Shown one piece after another: positions 46,658 through 58,668 of a stretch of DNA of 64,000 nt. The notes beneath the pieces were generated by a model. The model was not told the origin of the DNA, ran no database searches, and saw only the letters and a program-made list of their open reading frames with translations. Each line of letters starts with the position of its first letter. The stretch's first letter is position 1. Both the position numbers and the translations under genes were made by a program. The stretch is from the NCBI GenBank assembly GCA_007258455.2, contig VDFB02262709.1, forward strand, positions 62,001 through 126,000, in the 5' to 3' direction. This DNA comes from Sequoia sempervirens. Taxonomy: Eukaryota; Streptophyta; Pinopsida; Cupressales; Cupressaceae.

Positions 46658-49600
46658 TGTAACGCCCGTCATGCAAACCCTAAAGAACACACACATAGCA
46701 AATAATTTTTTTTTTTAAAACAATACAATTCACTACCTATAGCTATATTCAATGATCACACAAGCTACAAGAAAAGATAGAAGTGAATTACTAACTTTGG
46801 CAATAAAGTCTACTTACTTAGGTCAGCTTAACATACCTCTTACATTCTATTTTATTGACAAGTCCTTGCTCCCAATGCCTATACCTGCAAGGTCTACATG
46901 ACTTGGCACACACATCAGATCAAAGATAGTTAGCACATGATCACTAAGAGAAGCTATATATATCAATGGTAGTTTTTACGTTATCAAAAATAAATGACAA
47001 ATCTCAAACAAGACTCAGGAGAACAGTCCTAGGGGCCCGACCTAATGCCTCGGGGGCTCATCACTTGATGGCCTTGCCTACGTATATAATTCGCAGAGAC
47101 ACCATAGTTTGACAACTTGAGCTGCTCCAACTCATTGACTGACCAACCAAGGGTTCACTCATAAAACTTTCAAGGAGGAATATACTCCAACACAAAAGTA
47201 ACACAGCACTACAATACACGCTAAACTCAAACCTCTATTCATAAGCATTATGTGACCCATACAAAATTACAAACTAGAAGAGTGGGTATGCAACCCTTTC
47301 TAGGGTCCATCACCCCAGACAGTTTCTTAGGCAGCTACCACCCACTTAGCTGAAGCCGAAGATTGCCGAACTAGATAAGCATATTCTTGCAAAAATAAAA
47401 TAAAAATAGCCTACCCAAATATTTATTCATACTTGCACAAGGAAGGTCACAAGGCATAGCAACATTTCTTTTTAGTTAGATAGCTCACGATAAAACATAT
47501 ACTTATATATATTATAGCTATCCACCGTGAAAAAAAATAGTGATTTCACATCATTCTTGGTTAACAAACAAACTGTTAGTATACGTAAACTTACAATAGA
47601 TATCAACTCCTTATCACTAGTCAAACACTACTCAATAAACCAATACTTAAAACTTAAACATTCAACGATATCAATTTATAATATACAAATTGATGATTAA
47701 TGTATGAAAATATTTCAAGGGTCATTCAAAATGAGAATTCAACAATATAATATCAACATTTGAATTATATGATAGTACCATTTATAATTATAATCAAGAT
47801 AGTATTCTACACTTGAACTATGTTATCTTTTACTATTTCTTAGCTCCTATTAACATTCCCTTAAACATATCAATCAATCATCTTTAGAACTCATGTATAG
47901 CTAATAAATTGAACTAACATAATATATGCAATTAATAAGGTTGAATCTTAAAGCTATCTAAAACTATAGTCCATCAGTTATTGTTCCAATATTAATAATT
48001 GCAATAAATAAATATGAGTTCGTAGATATTCTAATTGGTATAAGTATATCAAGTAATGGTAATGGATAATAAGCTAGGTTTATCACATCATAATCTAAAT
48101 GATGAATTTTCTAAGCCAACAATAAATGAATATCACAGAGGCCTATTATAAAAACCAAGTAACCAATAATATACTGATTTTAATTTAATAAACCATACCT
48201 GTTAAGTCCACATAAGGAAGAATCTAAAATGATCTCTATTTTATCAAGATATTTCTTAGTTGGAAAATTCTAAAATCTACAAGTGAAATCATTTAAGAGT
48301 TCTCACTAAAACCAAAGATCCAAGAATTAAATTAATATGATTATTAAAAGATTCCAACCTCCAATATAACCAATTACAATTGTCTCGATATAAACCATAC
48401 AATAAATTAAGGCTTATTTAAAAAAAATATATCTATTCTATCAAAATAACTAATTACACAAATATATTTAAATATATATAATATTAAATATATATATATA
48501 ATACATATAATTAAACATATATATAAATACTTATTAATTAATATATTAAAATAATTTATTATATTCAACCAATGCTAATAATAAAACTAGTGTATTGCGA
48601 CTTGTATAACTTTTTTTTTCGGATTTGGGTCCTTCTACAATTTTTATTGAAGGTGCGCCATTAAGTATTTTAACACATACAAAAAATTCAGCCATACCTA
48701 GTTCGTAAATTGTGAGTTATGATAAATTTAGTGACCCTATGTCTCTGTTGTTTTCTAGAGAGAAATATTTATTATTTTATCATAGGATTTCGTTTTTCCT
48801 AATTTATCAGTGGATTTCCCTTTTTTTCAATCCTACAAAGGTTTTCTAAATTATATGTGAGATTTTCTAAATTATCTATTGTTTTCTTTTCGAATTTTCT
48901 ACTATTTTAAATTCATTTCCTTAGAGAGGATCTAAGATTTTCACAATCCTTCTACAAAGATTTTTTTTAATTTCACAACAAATTAACAGACAATATTTCA
49001 ACATCTATAAACAAATTATATAATTCCTTTTTTTTTTAATAATTTTACAAAATCAAAATAAACATCTACAATTTTGTGCAGACAATCTTTTAACAACACA
49101 ATTTAAATAAATATTTAAAATAAAGAACCTAGATCCTCAAGCTCGAATTGATGAAGATTGAAGTTGAGCCTTCGTATTTCGATTCCCAAGCTTTTTCTAA
49201 ATATTTCATCTTCCAGAAGATGTGCAAGACCATCCTCCGCCAAGAACTTTTTCCTGCGAGTCTTTTTTTCCATTTCCTTTATTTTCTTTTCTTTTTATTT
49301 TACCAAAGAGTAGTTTGCAGAGCAAAAATTTACTTGTTCAGTTTTTTGTTTCAATAATCCTCTGTGTCTAAAAACCCCTAAATTTTTTAATTAAAATAAA
49401 AGATAATACCATTCCATTGCAAAAGCTCCAAAAATCATCAATAAAAGAGATTATATCTTTAAAAGCAAGTTTTTCAGTTAAATCTCAATTCTTATTTGTT
49501 CACACAACTTTTTCATTCTTTTATTTATTTATTTTTCTATTTTCAATACTTTTTGTTTTAATTTTTGTTTTTACAACTTTACTTGCAAAGCACATTATCT

Positions 49601-49899
49601 AATTAATTTAAATAATTTGTTCTAAACAATTATCCTCAATAAAATAATTGATTAAAATAATAAACACTATTTAATATTTAATTAATATTTAATAAAATAC
49701 ATGACTTTTTAAAAATAAATAAAATATTTAAATATTTAAATACAATTTAATCTAACATTTTAATAAACAATATTGCCCTTCTTTAATTAATCCAATCACA
49801 ACATATAAAATACCATTAGAAGCTCTTGTCCCATCTTCCTCTTCTGATTCCTTAGTCAGACTACCTGTACATCCTAGGTGAGAATGGAGGGGTACTACA
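46658..49899 (-). repeat. 3' LTR of a minus-strand gypsy element (3.2 kb)
   Basis: On minus begins TGTAGTACCCCTCC at 49899 and ends GACGGGCGTTACA at 46658. A polypurine tract immediately precedes it on minus (49900-49912), so this is the 3' LTR. About 890 bp (47259-48150) is present again at 53506-54021 plus 63656-64000, at about 3-5 percent difference by eye. Confidence 0.75.
47025..47113 (-). other. Conserved noncoding cassette, long-LTR copy
   Basis: On minus: AACTATGGTGTCTCTGCG, then ACGTAGGCAAGG, CCATCAAGTGATGAG, CCCCCGAGG and TTAGGTCGGGCCCCTAGG. Same orientation relative to its element as in Tat-1 and Tat-2. Confidence 0.65.
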
Positions 49900-49912
49900 T
49901 CCTCCCCCCCTA
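49900..49912 (-). other. Polypurine tract of the long-LTR element
   Basis: On minus AGGGGGGGAGGA runs directly into TGTAGTACCCC. This fixes the orientation. Confidence 0.8.
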
Positions 49913-52900
49913 AAACTCGACTTACTCCTGGAAGTCACATGGCTCAAAATGGAAACATAACCACATTAGTACCAAAATTTCTCTAATCTATAATTGATGT
50001 ACACCCTCTTTCTGAATCATTGCAATTAGAATCACTATCCGGCTTCATATTTGAAAATAATATCTTCTTAACTATTTTTATTTATAATTCCCTACATCTC
50101 TTACAATAACATACTTGGTTTCAACACTAATAACAAAGCAAGTACTCTCGTTAACTCAATTTTCCATTTACACAACAAACATCTTCAAAATATCATAGAA
50201 GTAAAACACATCAAATGATTACTTGAAATTACCAAAATACACACCATATCATATTTTCAGTAACATATTTTAAGTCACAAATTTATGATTATCAATAATA
50301 TCCATTCTATTTTATACCACAGAGTCACAATATACCCACATTTAAGACATGGTTATCCCTTTTCTACATCAATAGGCACAAAATATAAGAAATATTCTTC
50401 TAACACATACATACACAGTCACATCACTAGAAACCACATAACAAGGCTACACAAGGGTCCATCTAGACGCCGGAAAGTAGCATACTAATCCACAATACAT
50501 AATCCAAGAGCCAAGAGCCAAAATCCATCTCACACACCTAGTGGCTTGATGGTGTTAGGCCACACACACATGGTGAGACCATCCAAACAAGACCACTATG
50601 ACCCATCTCTTGTTGTATAAGGTGGTTAGCCTCCAAGAGATAGTCATCACACATAGGTGGGTAGTGGATCCTAGCTGTGTAACAGCCTCACATACCACCA
50701 TCCTCAAGTTTCCCTGCGTCTACTTCCTCGTATACACTCACCAAGTCTGCCTCATACGTCCTTGGAGAGGAATCACAATACAACACATAGCCGACCTCAA
50801 AAATAATAAGGATAAATTAGTTTAGCCACCAAAGTCATAATTACAAGAAAACAAAAATTTAATTTCAACAATAAAGAAATAAATGTGCATAATTTCAACA
50901 CTAAATCAAATGTAACCATGAGGGCTACGACCAAATAAGATCACCAGGTGTGGCTAAACCATCACAATCAAATATAACAAGGTGTTAGCTTTCACAATCA
51001 CTAAAAAATCATTAATAATTATAAAGAAAGTTCATAATCTTAGAAATTGCACTATACAACACTGTGTGACTAGATACTAGCCACCAAACGAGGAAGGAGG
51101 GAACAATGTCCGGCTATACAATAGCCCCCATGTGGTGTAGAGTGGGCACGCCATCCACATGACCCAGAGTGTGCTCCTCGGCTACACTCTGCCTTGCGTC
51201 GTCACGCGACATGGACTAACCAAGTGGCCCACGCACTCCTTGGTTGTCCGCATAGGATGTGCACCTCAGCCTCCATCCTGCATCGCATATCAGTGCGGCA
51301 TGGTCATACACCAGCTGGAGAAGGCACGCACTGGTCGTATGCCACATGGCAGTGTGTCTCTCACTCCACGGAAGTAGGCACGCGCTAGACACACTCCGCA
51401 TAGCGATACCTCATGGAAAAGGCACACGCAGGTACTCACCGTCACTAGAGGTATACATGGCCAAGACCTACCCATATGCTAACCGACCCAAACACTGTCG
51501 AAAGCAAACATGAGTATCCCTCTACAAATATGTGAGGCCCCATTATGCTCATCACACAAGTAGGCTATCATAGCACATCTCATAGTGCACCATCACGTGT
51601 CTAAGCACGTGGCATTGTGTCCTCGAGCCCAGCTCGCTACCATCAACAATACGGCATCATCACCAGCACTGTGTCAGAACATTAGTGGGGTGTGGCATTG
51701 TATCCATTGCATCATGTCAGAACATGTGCAAATACGGTGTATGCAATACATATATGGGCATATCAATATGGGGCTACTCGAGCTTCACCTCTCATACGGA
51801 CAAGGTTCACTCGCTAATGTCAGCTCAACGTCCCTATGGATGGCCAGACAAACACTAACAACCAATGTTGCTATACTCAAAACTGTGGGGTTTAGGCTAG
51901 CACATATGAATCAAGGACCCTGATCCATCATAAGGGGAAGTAGTGAGTACATTTCCTCGAGATCGATTGAGCTAAGAATACTCTGCGTCATAATATGTGT
52001 ACGCTTCACACTCTGCCCAAGAAACTTTGTGGCTACTACTACCCCTTCACAGATTGAGGGACTAGAGAACCAAAAGAAAAGAATCCATGAAACTAGCTTT
52101 TGGCTACTCTTATATGTATAGATTTTCAACCACACGTGGGTTGGCCCTCAATCAGGTAACAAACATACAAGCACACATAATGGTATGGCTAATTTCCACA
52201 CCAAAAAATACAATATAGTCTCCATGAATGGGTACACAGTATCACCATCCCATGGGCACACAAAGCAAGAACGGGTTTAACACAACACACAAACATTGCA
52301 CAGATACTGGTTTCCACAAAACAAGGAATACATTCATACCTACTATTAGAGAAAACAAATTTTCCTTATTCTCATATGCACATACATGATTGATGCCACA
52401 TATCAAAAATAAGTACTCCCAACATCCTCCATACTTTTCTTCTGAATTTATAAACTCTTTAATCACTTTTACAATTCCTTAAATATCAACATTATCCTCT
52501 TCCTCAAGTTCAAAGATCAATTTTATCAACTCCCTTAAAGCTAGAATTAATTCCATAAGCCTAAACAATCCTCACCCTCTTCCTCCTAGGCAAATATACT
52601 CTCTTTTTAAATCACCTAATAATCTTCTTGATTCACAATAAAAATATTTTTATCACTATTTACTACATCATACACTTTATGAGAGATAAACATCAATGTC
52701 TTTCAATTATAGAATTCCTATTTGCTTCCCTCATTCATAATAATATGCACACAACAAAACTTTTATTGTCATCTCATGCAACAACACTGCACCCAAGCTA
52801 TATCATTTACATTTACAGGGGAGAGTGCACTTAACATAGAAACACATCACATACATGTCAAAATGCATTGTCTTTCAACACAAAACGTTACCATTTATTT

Positions 52901-53505
52901 ACATACTAGTTTCAATAACAATTAAGAAGAATCATCAATCAATCACACCCCACAACACATTAATTTTGTATTAATTCAAGATTTCATTAAATGGACATAC
53001 ATCATCACATTTTCTCCTATGGTAAAACATTTATTTGATCAACACAAGGCCTTTAAACACCATCCAAGTACAACACTTTTTAAAAAATCAAAATATTTAA
53101 ATTTTTACTTCATGAAAATACATAGGAGATTGTTTTACCCATACACTTAATTACACTCATACAATGCAACATTCCTACCACACTTCTAGCACTCTACGAA
53201 ATTAAACTTGTTATGCACAACTTCCTTTCATAAAACTTAAAATTAACTAGCATAAATAAGCATTTAATAACCAATGTACTCCTAGAGCATTCCCTTAAAA
53301 CTTATGCATCCAAGAACACAAGGAGATAGAAGGAGTGATTTCTTTGCAAAGCACCTACTAAAATAAGTTTGTTAAATTAATTTTGAAGATTCACCCTAAA
53401 CAATATTTCATACATGTTACATGATCAAGTCACTCACTTGCACTAATCGTAAAGGAACCATCATAATTATTTTAACAGATCACTACTTGACAGTACGATT
53501 ATACT
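49913..53505 (-). other. Interior of the long-LTR element, noncoding or too decayed
   Basis: No gag or pol motif recognised in either strand. 50450-52140 is GC-richer with many CACACA, GGCACGC and TGTGGCATTGT words that may be decayed repeats. The rest is AT-rich. The 5' side (53505) jumps into an LTR copy lacking its first about 600 bp, which implies a deletion that removed primer site and coding region. Confidence 0.45.
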
Positions 53506-54021
53506 ATACAAAATTACAAACTAGAAGAGTGGGTATGCAACCCTTTCTAGGGTCCATCACCCCAGATAGTTTCTTAGGCGGCTGCCACCCACTTAGGTGA
53601 AGCCGAAGACTGGCGAACTAGATAAGCATATTCTTGCAAAAATAAAATAAAAATAGCCTACCCAAATATTTATTCATACTTGCACAAGGAAGGTCACAAG
53701 GCATAACAACATTTCTTTTTAGCTAGATAGCTCATGATAAAACATATACTTATATATATTATAGCTATCCACCGTGAAAAAAAATAGTGATTTCACATCA
53801 TTCTTGGTTAACAAACAAATAGTTAGTATAGGTAAACTTACAATAGATATCAACTCCTTATCACTAGTCAAACACTACTCAATAAACCAATACTTAAAAC
53901 TTAAACATTCAACGATATCAATTTATAATATACAAATTGATGATTAATGTATGAAAACATTTCAAGGGTCATTCAAAATGAGAATTCAACAATATAATAT
54001 CAACATTTGAATTATATGATA
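53506..54021 (-). repeat. Partial 5' LTR of the long-LTR element, left piece
   Basis: Matches 47259-47775 with few differences; broken off at 54021-54026 by the Tat-2 insertion and continued at 63656. Confidence 0.85.
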
Positions 54022-54026
54022 GTACC
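54022..54026. repeat. Target site duplication GTACC, left copy
   Basis: GTACC immediately before the Tat-2 LTR; identical to 63656-63660. The uninterrupted copy in 46658-49899 has a single GTACC at the matching point (about 47776-47780). Confidence 0.95.
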
Positions 54027-55240
54027 TGTAGATGTCTAAATTTGGACACTTAATTTATCCAAATTCATCCCCTTTCATCTTATTTTCGTTAATTAAGTAA
54101 TACTACTATTATTTAATTAATATCTTTAATTCTGCCAAATAAGTATTTAATCAAGAATACCTTATCTCTTTAAACCTCCTTCCATCAATTGAATTAAATA
54201 AATATTCCATTTATTTAATTCCCTTCATGTCACATCCTCCATCATTTTTATCTTATTCTAATCCATCTTCTAATCTCATCATTAGGATGTGCACATGCCT
54301 AATCCTTGATTAGGAGGTGTCACATCCTCCAACTTTTGCAAGTTGGCCTCTAATCTCTCTTAGCCACCTAACCATCCTCTAATCCCTCACTAACTAGCCT
54401 AATCAACCTCTCAAAGAATTTTTAATTCCTTTTATCCTTCCAAGGAATATTAAATTATTTTTCTCTTCCCCATGTCCTTTATGATATGTGTCCTTAGTCA
54501 ACCCTATTAAAGGTTTTCTCCTTTTGGACAAGGCATCTTCCTTCCCCATGTGAATTTTTAATTCACCTTTTAATCCCCCAATGCATTTAAAGAATTTTAA
54601 ATTGCTTCCCTCTTCCCAATAAGGATATTTGAGGAATTTTTAATTCCCCACTTGTCCTCTCACCCACATGGGGACAAGTACCTCCTTTATAAGGAGATCT
54701 TGTCCAATCCCAAGGTACTTTGTACCCCCTTCCATGTCATGTGCTTTTCCTTCCACCTTATGTCCACTTCACCTTTTAGGGCTATATCACATGCCACATG
54801 TCAAGATGTGAGGGCTTGTGAGTTCTCAACTCACCTTAGCCCTACATCTTGATGTTTGGTGGCTCAATCTCAACCGTCCATTTCTCCTAGAATTTTCCAA
54901 AAATACTATAAATACCCCCTCTTTTCTCTCATTTTAGAGATCATTTGTGCTAGCCAAACTCTTGCAGTTTTATTTCTCAACCAACACTTAACTATTTTAA
55001 TGATTCCAAGCATCATTTCCATCTTCACATCCTCTACTTTCCATCAAAGGAGCATACACATCCAAGATCGAAGGGCCAACTAAAGGATCGACTTAACGCA
55101 AGGTATAAGGTTCTATTTCGTTGCTTTGTCTTGCATTGTTTCCAACTTAGGCTAATCTTGAGGTGTAGGTTGTTTTAATTTTTTATTTGCACTCTTTTAC
55201 TTGTTGCTTATTTTCTAACACTCACATTCAACCTATCACA
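54027..55240 (+). repeat. Tat-2 5' LTR
   Basis: 1214 bp, TGTAGATGTC to CTATCACA. TATA box CTATAAATA at 54907-54915. Few differences from the 3' LTR, including small indels near 54146-54200. Confidence 0.95.
54907..54915 (+). promoter_or_regulatory. TATA box of the Tat-2 LTR
   Basis: CTATAAATACCCCCTC, conserved at 63321 in the other LTR. Transcription probably starts about 30 bp downstream, near the ATTTTAGAGATCATT region. Confidence 0.65.
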
Positions 55241-55244
55241 TTTC

Positions 55245-55262
55245 TGGCACGCCCGGTGGGAC
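55245..55262 (+). other. Tat-2 primer binding site
   Basis: TGGCACGCCCGGTGGGAC, four bases after the LTR end. It resembles the Arg-tRNA-type sites used by Tat elements, but the exact tRNA is an inference. Confidence 0.65.
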
Positions 55263-55323
55263 CCACAAACGGGTCTTTCTTTCACATTTGCTATTTTTTG
55301 CATTTTTCAAGGTCCAGGTTACA

Positions 55324-55750
55324 GAGTGGCGGACTGGTCCTCCTACAGTGGCAGACTGGTCTTGGAGTGGCGGATTGGTCCTAATTCAGTGGTGGACCTA
55401 ATTCAGTGGTGGACTGGTCCTAATTCAGTGGTGGACTGGTCCTAATTCAGTGGTGGATTGGTCCTGGAGTGGCAGATTGGTCCTAATTCAGTGGTGAACT
55501 AGTCCTAATTCAGTGGCAGATTGGTCCTAATTCATTGGCAGACTGGTCCTAATTCAGTGGCTGATTGGTCCTAATTCAGTGGCGGATTGGTCCTAATTCA
55601 GTGGCGGACTGGTCCTAATTCAATGGCGGATTGGTCCTGGAGTGGTGGATTTGTCCCAGTGCAGCAGCAGGCACTGGTCCTAATTCAGTGGTAGACTGGT
55701 CCTAATTTAGTGGCGGACCTATCCTAATAGAGTGGCGGACCTGTCCTCCA
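55324..55750 (+). repeat. 22-bp minisatellite in the Tat-2 leader
   Basis: About 18-19 units of AGTGGCGGACTGGTCCTAATTC, some shortened to GGAGTGGCGGATTGGTCC. Alternating C/T at the variable positions shows expansion and drift. Confidence 0.93.
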
Positions 55751-56011
55751 GAAGGTAAAAATTTCAAGTTTTCCCAAATTGTCTTTTGGTAAAATAGGAA
55801 CATAGTTTAATTAAAGGGGTGTCCCTTGTTTGGCGTGTTTGGGAAGGCTATTTGATGTATCCAATCCCCTTGCACCATTTGGCAATCCTGGCTGACGAGA
55901 AATCATAGCTTTCCAAGTCCTTTTGAGTCACCCTTTTTCACTTTCTTAGTGGGACCTGCTTGGGGATTTCATCACCACAAGGGATGATTCCAACCACGCG
56001 TACCGGCGGGG

Positions 56012-56018
56012 TATATAA
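56012..56018 (+). promoter_or_regulatory. Candidate internal promoter (TATA box) in the Tat-2 leader
   Basis: CGGGGTATATAAAGGGGGG is a textbook core promoter sequence in an otherwise mixed context, 0.77 kb inside the element and 1.25 kb upstream of the first ORF. Function untested. Confidence 0.4.
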
Positions 56019-56399
56019 AGGGGGGAGAGCGAAAGCTGTACCTCAATCCAACCACGTTGTAATTGGTGAAGCGTCGGGATGACGTGAAGAGTTGGTCCAA
56101 GCCTTTAGTATCTTGCTAAGGTTCCCGACTCACACTCGTAACAGGTTGGTGTTCACGGTTTGGGCCTCACGTACCGTGCGTATATCAAGGACTCCTTAGC
56201 AACCATGTTCATCCTAGAGTAGAAGACTTTGTTGGCCATACCCATCTCTACTAATCTTAGGGTTGTGATGTCTGAATTGTCTTTCTCGTGCAAAACCAGT
56301 CATTATCAGTGTTTGCTATATTTTGGGTCCTTTGCCTTACCCATCCATCAAATAAATCAAGCTTAAACTTATCCTTTGGCGGACCTGTCCTAAAACAAA

Positions 56400-56720
56400 C
56401 ATTGATCCATTTCACATATCCTTTCATCATTTTGAACTATCGTTCTGTCATTCTGATCATCCGTTTACTCGTTCTGAGTAAACGTTCACCCATTTAACAC
56501 ATCCTCTTATCATTCTGAACCCTCGTGCTATCATTTTGATCATCCTTTTACTCATTTCGAGTAAACGTTCATCCATTTAACACATCCTTTCATCATTCTG
56601 AACTCTCGTTCTGTCATTCTGATCATTCATTTACTCGTTCTGAGTAATCGTTCATCCATCCCGATCAACCATTTGCTCATTTTGAGTATTTGTTCATCCA
56701 TTTCTATCATCCATTTCTCT
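56400..56720 (+). repeat. 84-bp tandem repeat in the Tat-2 leader
   Basis: Three full and one partial unit with CATTCTGATCAT, TTTACTCGTTCTGAGTAAAC, CCATTTAACACATCC. TTTACTCGTTCTGAGTAAAC is itself an imperfect inverted repeat. Confidence 0.85.
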
Positions 56721-57274
56721 GATCAAATCATCGTTTTCCCCATCCAAATCCCCCAAACTTCGTCTCGGGTTATTATCCAAATTAACCAAAGTATCTGATT
56801 TGATCGTCATCATTAGCATCCTCTTAGGATTGTCATCCATCCTAAGTTAATCATCATCGTCAGCCCAATCAATCCATTTTCAATCTCAAAGTGGATTCGG
56901 TGCCCCAATCATCTCTGTCATTTAATCCGATCAATCAGCATCCTAAGTCACCTAGGGTAATCTCTGAACAGGGTTTACAGTCCCTTTCGTCATCCTACCC
57001 AATCCATCATCCAAACTTTCAATTGATCAATCAATCAATCCAATCGAATCCAATTGCATCCCTATCCACCTTCGACCCAATCAATCTACTTCCATCTCGA
57101 AGTAGATTTGGTGTCATAATCATCATTTATCAAAATCAATCCCATTGTATCATCCAATCATCCTAATCTGAGCTTTAATCCAATCCCGATCTGAGCTTGT
57201 CCTAAATCCTGATTTGGGATTTTGTCCATTTCCATCCAAAATCTTTCATCCATCCTCTTTATCCTTTCATCATC

Positions 57275-58556
57275 ATGAATTCTTATCCTCCATCAATAGT
57301 GGTCAAGGGAAACCCTAATTACGTCGATGACGATAACAAAATTCTTGTTGATCAAGAGGTATACGACATAGATCCCCTTGACACTATCATTGCTAGTAAG
57401 CTTACTCCACCCACATTCCAAAATCCAATCACCCCATCGAGTTATCCCATCATGTCTTCATCTATGCCTAATCACACTCCTTATGCTACCTTTGACAAGG
57501 GATGTCCATCATATACATCATATCCTTCATATACATCATCCTCTTATCCAACACCCGCATCCTCTTATCCTAGTCTGCCATCACAATACCCCTATCTTGA
57601 TCCCCCATCCACATCTTCTTATCTCAATCCTTCATCCACATACACCCACTACCCTAATCTTCCATACCAATCCAACATCCACACCAACCTATCCTTATCC
57701 TAATCCAACATCTGCATCTCCCTATATTAATCCGCCACCTCAATCTACCCATCCTCATCCACCATCCCCATACCCTTACTACACTCCACCACTCGCCTCC
57801 TTGAGTACTAATTCACCATGCCGATACCCCTATCTTAACCCTTCACCTAATCCCCTATCTATTCCCAATCCTGCATCCAATCCCATTCCCCTATCTAATC
57901 CTAGCCCACCAATCCCTAGCCCTAATCCCCCACTAATCCATAAACCTTCATCCACTCCCACCTCGCCATCTCATCCTAGCGTATCCAAGTTTCTCCAAGG
58001 ACTTATAACAAAGGAAACATCCCCCACTCCACACATTGTAGTCATGGAACCATGCCATCCTAACCCATCATCCATGGTCATTAGTAATGAGACCCTTCTC
58101 CATCCAACACCTATCATTGATGATACCATCACATCCTCTGAATCCATTGAGTCCCCATCTCCTACCATCACATACGCTGAATCCACTGAGTCCCCATCTC
58201 CTACCATCACGTCCTCTAAATCCATTGAGTCCCCATCTCCTACCATCACATCTACCAAATCCATTGAACACCCACTCCCTACTCTGAGAGTCGTCGAACC
58301 TATCAACAAAATTGAAATCCAATCCACTTCTTCCCCTCCTAGTATCTATTCCCAGGAATATTTTGAATCCTCCATCCTTCCATCTTCCCCACTTGCAGAG
58401 TCCCCCCATGACTCCATTATCATGCCTCCCGCACACGATGAGTCATGCCAAGAGCCTGACCCAAAGCATGCCAACATATCCGCTCCTCCAGATCAAGATC
58501 CTACCATCCCATCTAGTCTACACAAATCACAGTCACCCATCCATTCCATCCCATGA
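57275..58556 (+). CDS. Tat-2 gag-like Ser/Pro-rich ORFs (frameshifted)
   Basis: ATG at 57275 opens MNSYPPSIVVKGNPNYVDDD and runs to 57703. The reading then goes on in the next frame (57378-58556), so a frameshift lies near 57690. Composition is Pro/Ser/Tyr/Thr-rich, with SYPSYTSSSYPTP-like runs, typical of an unstructured N-terminal Gag region. A 13-residue unit SxSIESPSPTIT is repeated four times at 58134-58289. No capsid fold or zinc knuckle is recognised. The first part of the second frame is a shadow of the first ORF. Confidence 0.5.
58134..58289 (+). repeat. 39-bp repeat, four units, in the Tat-2 ORF
   Basis: ESIESPSPTIT-like units in frame, each 13 codons; the last is diverged (KSIEHPLPTLR). 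Confidence 0.85.
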
Positions 58557-58668
58557 TCCTCTTGACATTCAAGATTTTACCACACTCTCTATCTCCATCG
58601 CGAGTCCGCTACCACAAAATCCAATCCTATCATATCCCCTACTCCCTCTCTAGATACAACCCATCCAA

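Noticed and set aside
51080..51900. GC-richer ORFs in several frames
   Set aside because: Overlapping frames on both strands with no shared motif; composition effect of noncoding interior.
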